From: Chitinophagaceae bacterium
GTDB lineage: Bacteria > Bacteroidota > Bacteroidia > Chitinophagales > Chitinophagaceae
DNA: 8,543 bases
NCBI GenBank assembly: GCA_026785745.1
Contig: JAJAZO010000098.1
Location: 1 to 8,543, forward strand
Direction of reading: 5' to 3'
Shown here: positions 1 through 6,392 of the stretch, one piece after another
How positions within the stretch are numbered: position 1 is the first letter of the stretch
How the letters are laid out: the number at the start of each line of letters is the position of its first letter
Position numbers and translations under genes: made by a program
The notes under the pieces: generated by a model
Told to the model about the DNA's origin: nothing
What the model saw: only the letters and a program-made list of their open reading frames with translations
Databases searched by the model: none

Positions 1-19
1 CAGTACTATCAATGCCCAT
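1..19 (-). CDS. Possible start of a fourth operon gene, cut by window edge
   Basis: An ATG at 19-17 lies 12 bases after the TAA of the giant fusion gene and opens M-G-I-D-S-T before the window ends. The spacing fits the tight packing of the other genes. Six codons cannot establish a gene or a function, and no ribosome binding site is visible. Confidence 0.25.
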
Positions 20-31
20 GGAAGAAAATCA

Positions 32-3000
32 TTAATCTTTTGTATTCATATATTTAATGAAACCAGGCGATTGCTGAATATATTTTATTACGGCAGCCTG
101 AAATTCTTCATTTTGTTTAGCTGGCCCGTTCTGCGAAGTAAAATAGATAGTATAAAACTTATTATTCCGGAAATTAAAATCTGGATCTGTAACGTCTTTT
201 TGAGAAATGATTATTGCAAACAATTTTGATTTCGCTTTTGATTCGTCATCACCAGTGGTACCGGTTTTAGCATAATAGTAATACGGTGATGAATTTTTCA
301 GCATGGCTCCTAACCTTGCGGCAGTTCCATTCACCATTACCTGTTTCAATCCTTCAAATACTTTTTCCCTGACAAGAGAAAGATAATTATTATAACTAAC
401 GCCATTATCGGTATTAAAAGGAACGAACGGGTTTTCTTTTGCATAAGGGTTCAACGTCAATGAATAATTCCGGTTCTGGCTAATCATTTTACCAAAGGCA
501 TCGAGCATTTTTACCGGTGGCACCATTACCTGGCTACTGCCTTTTACGTGCCCCCGAAAAGAAGACATGAATACTTCGTTGGGTTTTCCATTATCCATAC
601 CTGTGCCTTTCTGATCGAATAAAGCATACTCCGGCAAAATGAAACCCGAATTCTTATACGAGTCCCTGAACAACAGCGAATCATACGCTGATGAAAACTT
701 TTGTGCTCCTTTTCCAGTGCGGTATGTATAAATTCCGAAATTATTTAATAACCCAACCGACACAAAAGAACTATCGGAGCCAAAATTTGCTTTACCATTT
801 ATATAGCCGGGCCAGTTTTCAAATCCATTGAGCCAGTATTGTTTTCCATTGTAACTAAAATATGGCCACCCGATAGCTATCGGGTGCAGATTTGCTTCCG
901 GATTTTGTGTGGCAAAATGCTGTGCCAGCAAATTCTGAAGACTTTGCCTGGAATATGAGCCAAGCAGCAACAAGTTGGAGTGATAATAATTATCTGAGTA
1001 TCTCAAATAATCAACTACCGAAGCAATACGGCCATTATTTTTTTCAAAATCGTATTCAGCAACTTTTTCACCCCCAAAGAATTCCTGCTTCTGTGAAAAA
1101 CCTTCAGCGGCAAAAGCATCCCAATCCAATTTCAATTGAGAAGCAATAGCAGAAAATACAATCGGTTTTAACGTAGAGCCAGGCCCCGGATTCATTCTTA
1201 GTAAATTGATATTTCCGATTTGCTTCCGCAACAGTGATTGGGAAACAAATCCATTATCTCCTCTTATCACTTTATTAAAAGCAGCTTTATCATTAGGATC
1301 AGGACGGTTCATTTCTTTAATAAAATCAGTCATTGCCACTAATTTTCCGTTGCCATCGGCAATACAAATGCCGTACTCAGCTCTTTTCTTATAGGCAGTA
1401 TCGGCATTCATCATCCCCTTGATTTTAGCAGACAATGAGTCCATCATAACTGCATCCAGGGAAACAAAAGCATTCTTCCTGATTTGTCCTTTTGCTGTGT
1501 ATTCAGACGAAACACTTTCTGAGAAATTTCTTGCCCAGATAAAATCATTCCCCATCGGGTACACATAAAAGCGGCTACCGTTAACGTAATAATTTTTCAT
1601 AAAGGCATCGGGCTGAATCACCATCAGTTTATCATCGCCGGTTGAATCCAAAATCCTTAGCCTGTCGGGATTACGAAGCAATAATGTATCATTTCTGTCA
1701 AGAGTAACAACACCCTCCGTATTTATTAATTTGATAGATAAGCCAGACTTATTAATTAAGCAAAGCTGATCAAACAGACCTGCCTGTCCGGCAGGGATAC
1801 TTTCGCCAACCGATTTCTTGAATGTTAACTGAAGTCCATCAGCCAGCAAAGAGCTTCGTTCATCCGTATAACTGCTTATCCTTTTGTTGACAACCGAACC
1901 ATCGTCTGCATTCCACAAAGTGATATTATAATTAGTACTATCGCTAAACACATTACCTGTCCAGAACTGTTGCAGATGTGGTGGCGGTTCGATACGGAAA
2001 TAATTATCGTTAACCGCTAACTGTGGTTTACCTGAATATAAATCCAGGTATAACATTTTGCTCTGGTCTAAGTGACGGCTGAAACTGCTTCTTGTATATG
2101 ACTCAATCTCTTTAGTGAAAAACTTCCCGGCATCATCCATAAAACCAGCCGCCAGTAACTTTCTAACCGAGTCGCTGAATAACTGATCTTTTTTTGTCAT
2201 TGATAAACGCCTTGTTATTTTGGCTGAATCGAAATAGTCAAACACGGGTTGCAATCGCAGTTCGATAAATGAATCCATATTCTTCGCCAGGTCTGATACA
2301 CCAAACTCTTTATCCTTATTAAATACCGGTTTTACCAGGAATAATAATAATGCCAGGCCAGCAAAAACAATAGTACCGGGTATTAATTTTTTCCGGTTGG
2401 GATATTGTTCCAGTGGAATATTCTTGAATAATAATACAACTGCAACAATCAATATAGATGGAAATAAAATTGATTGTTTGCTGAGAATGCTGCCAAAAGG
2501 CAAATCCTGCCCAAAGAAAATATAACGTCCTGTTGCCGCAAGGATAACCAGCAATGCAGTTATCAATAAGTAATTCAATAACGAAAACCCCGCCGTGATA
2601 GTTGGATAGTTATTATTAATCCGGTTAGTAAAATCGGGATATAGTTTATAAAACGAAGCCAGCAATGTTGTTGGCAGCAATAACAATAACACATATAACA
2701 GCACTGACCATTTACCATGTTCGGCAATAAAGAAGCGGCTGGCTACAAGGTCTGTAGCCTGTGCATTATACTTAGCTCCCTTGTTCTGTGGTGCATGGGG
2801 CAGTAAATTAAACCCTGCAGCATTTACCGCAGGATTATTCTTTTCATAAATAAATGTATTGATGAACCATTGATTTTGAGCCGCCCTGATTACTGGTTCA
2901 TACGTTTTTCCGTCCTCGTAGGCAGTTTCAATAGCTTTGTCAAACGGCATTGTCATTACATCAATACGATACTTGGTGATGGCTGCCTTTTCCAAAATCC

Positions 3001-5347
3001 TCTCTTTTGGAAAGAACAGGAAAGCCACAACAAATAATAAAATAGCAGTTGCAAAGCCAGCCATTGCTTTTATTCTTGCAGGCAACCGGTACAATAACCG
3101 AACTAGTGTGTAAGAAATAATGATGGCAAACAAAATATAGCCGGCTACATATATCAATTGCGGGAGTTCGAGCAAATTCTTAAAAATATATGGTCCCGAA
3201 ACAAGATTGATAGCAAATAATAAAAGGTAAACAACACCAAGCAAACCAAATAACGATGCGTTTTTCTTACTGCCCGCTGACAACCCTGCAATAGCATAAT
3301 TGATACAGAGAAAGGCTTCATTAAACAAAAGGAAGTTCAGAAAGATAATAGCAAACCCAATATCCACAAATGCAAACAACCCAAGCAGGCTAACAGATAA
3401 CAACACTTTTACCGGGTTATTAATAATAATATCAAATGACTTACCAGTGCTGATACCCCACCAGCTCTTCTCTTCCGATACTACCAGAGGCGAATGCTTG
3501 TAAGAAATATAGATAAATACAAAATATAGTAATACTAGTAGAATGGCAAGGTGACGGCAAGTGGTTGGATCAAAGTTGTTAAAAGCAGCAAAGCCGCCAC
3601 CAGTTAAAAGAATTGTTACCCAAGAAATAAAAAATATTGTTCTTGCACCTCTTTTTTTAACCAAAGATGTGCTGCTGATAGTATTGGCTACTCTCTCCTC
3701 TGTAAGTAAATTCGTATTTCTAAAATTTTCATTAAAAGATTGCTTTAATAAAAAAGCCGCCATTTTACGAACAGATACATATAGGTGTTTAAGAAATCCA
3801 AATCCGAAAATGATAGTCAGGGCAACAGTTGTAAAGAGGATAATACCAAAATTCCAGAAACTGTTCAGTTGCTGTACTGATGGCAAGTCCAACCCTTCAT
3901 ACGGCGGAAAACTTTTGTAACGCCAGTATAAAAAGAAACGGGTGGTGAGCAATACAATTGTAACGCAAGTCAACAATTGCCATACCCAACTTAGTTTATT
4001 GGCTGGCTTCAGCCAGGAGCTGGCAAAAACCATAATAAAAAAGAACAATAATGTACCAAACAAAATCAACTGCCAGGTTCCGGCAGTCATACTCCTGCTG
4101 CCAAAATTCCAGTTAAAAGAATTTTGAATAGAAAATACCCAGCCGAAGTTGGAGGACTTTGCAGGCAGTATTAATTGATTCTTTGAAGAAATAATTGGCG
4201 AGCCTCGTCCGTTCATAAATTTTGCCTGTAATTGTAGCGGGGCATTGGCTTTATCTTTATAGTAAGTCAATAATACAGGAGAGAAATCAATTGTATTATC
4301 ACCATTAAATGGAGCGAATAAAAAGCCTTCGCCAAAGACTGCAGGCATCTGTTGCATATTGCGGGCATCAGAAACTAAAAATTTATTGATGCTATGTTTA
4401 CTCCAGTCATCCCTGCTCTCTTCAGTTAACGGGTAGGAAACAGGGTAACGGTTCATTAGTGCAAAACTGTCTGCTCCAAGATAATTTATCCTGAACTGGT
4501 TCCTGTTATTATCCAAAAACCCAACACCCCATGCAATGGTACTGTTATCAGCAATAGCTGAAGCAAATGCAATACTGATCAATTGAATATTTTGTTCATC
4601 ATATCGTATTGTATTGGCCGACTGAAATAAGCGGCCAGATAAGAAGTATTTTAATTCGCCTGCCCCTTTTTTAGAAACATCATCCCGCAATAGTAAAATA
4701 TTTTTTAACGAAAAAACCAATTGTTCGTTGGTGTACCATGCCGAATTAATAAAGCCCATATCATCTTTAAAAATATTCCAACTGACTATTCCCTTTCTTA
4801 TTATTTTCCTGGTTCTGCCAACAACTGTATTATTAACCCTTAATTCAAAACTGCTATCAGCTACTGTTTTAATAGTTATAATTGACGAATCAATGCAAAA
4901 AGAAATACTGTGTCCGGCAGCAGGATAATTAGCAGATAATAATTTATATGAATTGCCTGCTGATGCGGCGTAAAAAGGCTCTTCTGAGTAAGAAGATATT
5001 ACATTAAGCTGTTTCCCTTGCTTGTGCAGCACAAACTTGTTAAACGAATTCCCTTTATAATTAATGGTATCAGTTCTTCCCAATTCAATGTTCCCGGAAA
5101 CCCGAAAACCATCATGCCTGATAAAATGATGGTCTAGATTGCTGAAAGTTCTCAGCGATAGCGGAGCATTAATATTAAAGAATAAAAATGAAAAGCATGC
5201 CATGCTTATAAGCAAAAACACAAAAGGAAATCTCCTTTTCTGATAGCCATTTTTTACAAACCCCTTGAAATAGAGTAAGCCATACAGCAACAGCACCGCA
5301 ATGGTGAAAGCATATAAAAAGGTAAAGCTTGTGAGGAACTTAAACAT
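32..5347 (-). CDS. SEDS glycosyltransferase-class B PBP transpeptidase fusion (putative)
   Basis: A 1771-residue membrane protein that appears to combine peptidoglycan polymerisation and crosslinking. Module 1 (1-520): helices near 6-27 and 41-58, a periplasmic domain (60-420) of unknown fold, then helices near 424-446, 453-473 and 499-521. Module 2 (569-975), SEDS-like: seven helices (569, 600, 646, 665, 698, 729, 761), a periplasmic loop (780-880) with AQATDLVAS, whose D866 matches the conserved Thr-Asp of RodA/FtsW, then three helices (880, 916, 960). The segment TG...LPFGS (939-953) recalls the family's TG-PLPF-S signature, but the GGSS part is lost. A further helix (988-1006) returns the chain to the periplasm. 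Module 3: a linker (1010-1290), then a transpeptidase domain (about 1294-1760) with STLK (S1391, K1394), SDN (1451-1453) and KTGTTG (1694-1699). The catalytic serine is intact, so beta-lactam binding is expected. The transpeptidase call is firm. The SEDS call is well supported by topology and D866 but divergent. It is co-directional with and 8 bases after the upstream gene. Confidence 0.9.
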   Translation of the reverse strand: MFKFLTSFTFLYAFTIAVLLLYGLLYFKGFVKNGYQKRRFPFVFLLISMACFSFLFFNINAPLSLRTFSNLDHHFIRHDGFRVSGNIELGRTDTINYKGNSFNKFVLHKQGKQLNVISSYSEEPFYAASAGNSYKLLSANYPAAGHSISFCIDSSIITIKTVADSSFELRVNNTVVGRTRKIIRKGIVSWNIFKDDMGFINSAWYTNEQLVFSLKNILLLRDDVSKKGAGELKYFLSGRLFQSANTIRYDEQNIQLISIAFASAIADNSTIAWGVGFLDNNRNQFRINYLGADSFALMNRYPVSYPLTEESRDDWSKHSINKFLVSDARNMQQMPAVFGEGFLFAPFNGDNTIDFSPVLLTYYKDKANAPLQLQAKFMNGRGSPIISSKNQLILPAKSSNFGWVFSIQNSFNWNFGSRSMTAGTWQLILFGTLLFFFIMVFASSWLKPANKLSWVWQLLTCVTIVLLTTRFFLYWRYKSFPPYEGLDLPSVQQLNSFWNFGIILFTTVALTIIFGFGFLKHLYVSVRKMAAFLLKQSFNENFRNTNLLTEERVANTISSTSLVKKRGARTIFFISWVTILLTGGGFAAFNNFDPTTCRHLAILLVLLYFVFIYISYKHSPLVVSEEKSWWGISTGKSFDIIINNPVKVLLSVSLLGLFAFVDIGFAIIFLNFLLFNEAFLCINYAIAGLSAGSKKNASLFGLLGVVYLLLFAINLVSGPYIFKNLLELPQLIYVAGYILFAIIISYTLVRLLYRLPARIKAMAGFATAILLFVVAFLFFPKERILEKAAITKYRIDVMTMPFDKAIETAYEDGKTYEPVIRAAQNQWFINTFIYEKNNPAVNAAGFNLLPHAPQNKGAKYNAQATDLVASRFFIAEHGKWSVLLYVLLLLLPTTLLASFYKLYPDFTNRINNNYPTITAGFSLLNYLLITALLVILAATGRYIFFGQDLPFGSILSKQSILFPSILIVAVVLLFKNIPLEQYPNRKKLIPGTIVFAGLALLLFLVKPVFNKDKEFGVSDLAKNMDSFIELRLQPVFDYFDSAKITRRLSMTKKDQLFSDSVRKLLAAGFMDDAGKFFTKEIESYTRSSFSRHLDQSKMLYLDLYSGKPQLAVNDNYFRIEPPPHLQQFWTGNVFSDSTNYNITLWNADDGSVVNKRISSYTDERSSLLADGLQLTFKKSVGESIPAGQAGLFDQLCLINKSGLSIKLINTEGVVTLDRNDTLLLRNPDRLRILDSTGDDKLMVIQPDAFMKNYYVNGSRFYVYPMGNDFIWARNFSESVSSEYTAKGQIRKNAFVSLDAVMMDSLSAKIKGMMNADTAYKKRAEYGICIADGNGKLVAMTDFIKEMNRPDPNDKAAFNKVIRGDNGFVSQSLLRKQIGNINLLRMNPGPGSTLKPIVFSAIASQLKLDWDAFAAEGFSQKQEFFGGEKVAEYDFEKNNGRIASVVDYLRYSDNYYHSNLLLLGSYSRQSLQNLLAQHFATQNPEANLHPIAIGWPYFSYNGKQYWLNGFENWPGYINGKANFGSDSSFVSVGLLNNFGIYTYRTGKGAQKFSSAYDSLLFRDSYKNSGFILPEYALFDQKGTGMDNGKPNEVFMSSFRGHVKGSSQVMVPPVKMLDAFGKMISQNRNYSLTLNPYAKENPFVPFNTDNGVSYNNYLSLVREKVFEGLKQVMVNGTAARLGAMLKNSSPYYYYAKTGTTGDDESKAKSKLFAIIISQKDVTDPDFNFRNNKFYTIYFTSQNGPAKQNEEFQAAVIKYIQQSPGFIKYMNTKD
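866..886. repeat. Perfect 20-base palindrome in coding sequence, copy 1
   Basis: Positions 867-886 form a perfect palindrome centred on GATAGCTATC with CACCC/GGGTG arms. It lies inside the giant fusion gene, where it encodes H-P-I-A-I-G-W (residues 1488-1494) in the stretch between the SDN and KTG motifs. A near-identical copy in the ATPase gene is read in the same codon phase. This looks like a dispersed palindromic repeat that has been tolerated in frame; a structural or regulatory role in RNA is also possible. Confidence 0.7.
1779..1795. repeat. Short GC-rich inverted repeat (CCTGCC/GGCAGG) encoding P-A-G-Q-A-G
   Basis: A 6-base stem CCTGCC (1779-1784) and GGCAGG (1790-1795) encloses a 5-base loop inside the fusion gene. 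On the minus strand it encodes P-A-G-Q-A-G (residues 1185-1190) in the periplasmic linker before the transpeptidase domain. Its high GC against AT-rich surroundings suggests a second family of dispersed palindrome inserted in frame, but only one copy is in this window. Confidence 0.45.
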
Positions 5348-5355
5348 GGTTCGGA

Positions 5356-6390
5356 TTATTGATTGTTCAGGTTTGTTTCATCAAAAACAGGATATGAAAG
5401 CTGGTGCAGCTCTGCCTTATTCAAGGCCATTTTTATCACTAATGCCCTGCTGCCAAATTCTGTATTTAATTTCTTCAATAAAGCAGCATCGAGGCCGTTG
5501 CCTTTTCCAAGTCCCTGTATCCGTTCCACCATTTTACCACCTATTGACAAATCATTGACCCGCAGGTACAGGTATTCTATGTATAACAACGATAAAGAAA
5601 CAAGAAGATCTAATAATTTTTCCTGGTCGGCTGAGCTAAGTTTAGCAGGGCTATTTTTGTTTGCATCGGTTATCGCCAATATAGGTTTTAGAAATTTTTC
5701 ATAGGCAAAAGCAGCCACTGAGTTCTCAGTTTGCAGTACACCCTGCATCGCTATTGTCTCATCTTTTGTTTTATCATAACCGGGGTAGTTTTTAACTTTA
5801 TAAGCTTTTAAGATACCATGCTTCAGTGAATCATACTCATGCTGTATCCCATTGTATTCCTTTATCACCCTGTTCAGCCCTTCATTCTCTTTGGAGAGTT
5901 TATTCAACTCTGCATTCAGGTCACTGATCTTACTTTCTAATGATTGCGAAGCCCTTTTTCCTTTCTTTTCTTTGGTAATTACAGGCAGACCATTCCCATT
6001 GTTTGTTTCGGGCTGCTTTGCCTTATTATTTACTGCTGCAATAGCCAGGTTTATTTTCTGCTGATGACGATAGAACAGGTAAATAACAAACCCAAGTAAT
6101 GCAATGATTGCAAACTGACCTGCCATTATATACTGGTTAGTATTATCACTGGTTTCCTTTTCCGGCTTTTTTATTACCTGTTGCGGTTGGCTGGCATTGA
6201 ACTGTTTAATCATCGAATCCAATTCCGATTTTAGTATAACTGGATTGCGGTTTGTTTTCTCCTGTATTGTCAGTGTATCTACAATGCGGATATGCTTTGC
6301 ATCAGGCTGCTGGGCAAACAAGGCCATTGAGAAAAACAACAGGAAAAAAGAGAAATAGATTTTATATCGCATAATCATTTTGTTAGTCAT
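5356..6390 (-). CDS. Bitopic membrane protein with signal peptide and cytoplasmic coiled coil
   Basis: A 344-residue protein that I do not recognise. It starts with a hydrophobic signal peptide (residues 8-26, probable cleavage A-L-F-A/QQ after 26). A polar, probably periplasmic stretch of about 60 residues follows, then one transmembrane helix (88-107), then YRHQQK. By the positive-inside rule the C-terminal two thirds is cytoplasmic. That part has a Lys-rich linker (120-148), a coiled coil with heptad-like spacing (about 150-192, SLESKISDLNAELNKLSKE onward) and a mostly helical region (about 215-330). The ATG at 6390 is chosen because it overlaps the upstream TAA; Met5 and Met7 are alternatives and would also keep the signal sequence. 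No Shine-Dalgarno sequence is visible. Lying between an actin-like ATPase and a SEDS-transpeptidase, it could link the cytoplasmic ATPase to the membrane synthase, as MreC, RodZ or ZipA do in other systems. That is an analogy of position and topology, not detected homology. Confidence 0.88.
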   Translation of the reverse strand: MTNKMIMRYKIYFSFFLLFFSMALFAQQPDAKHIRIVDTLTIQEKTNRNPVILKSELDSMIKQFNASQPQQVIKKPEKETSDNTNQYIMAGQFAIIALLGFVIYLFYRHQQKINLAIAAVNNKAKQPETNNGNGLPVITKEKKGKRASQSLESKISDLNAELNKLSKENEGLNRVIKEYNGIQHEYDSLKHGILKAYKVKNYPGYDKTKDETIAMQGVLQTENSVAAFAYEKFLKPILAITDANKNSPAKLSSADQEKLLDLLVSLSLLYIEYLYLRVNDLSIGGKMVERIQGLGKGNGLDAALLKKLNTEFGSRALVIKMALNKAELHQLSYPVFDETNLNNQ

Positions 6391-6392
6391 TA
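6388..6392 (-). promoter_or_regulatory. TAATG stop-start overlap (translational coupling)
   Basis: The TAA ending the ATPase gene (6392-6390) shares its last A with the ATG of the coiled-coil gene (6390-6388). There is no Shine-Dalgarno sequence before this ATG. Such one-base overlaps usually let a terminating ribosome restart, tying the amounts of the two proteins together. This supports the ATG chosen and suggests the two products act together. Confidence 0.7.

Noticed and set aside
888..1229. Direct repeat GATTTGCTTCCG at about 889 and 1218
   Set aside because: Twelve bases only, different codon contexts, no flanking similarity; likely coincidence.
32..1468. Class A PBP (with a GT51 glycosyltransferase domain)
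   Set aside because: No GT51 motifs are visible before the transpeptidase; the upstream part is multi-pass membrane sequence fitting SEDS topology instead.
4980..5170. FHA domain in the N-terminal part of the fusion protein
   Set aside because: Only a GR dipeptide in a beta-rich setting; the S-x-x-H and other core residues are missing and predicted topology is periplasmic.
5193..5207. Inverted repeat AAGCATG-C-CATGCTT near the start of the fusion gene
   Set aside because: Seven-base arms with a single-base centre, coding for transmembrane residues; no copies elsewhere and a loop too small for a normal hairpin.
892..5704. Several plus-strand open frames of 60-119 codons
   Set aside because: They lie wholly or almost wholly opposite the two downstream minus-strand genes, have no recognisable domains or ribosome binding sites, and read as antisense shadows of them.
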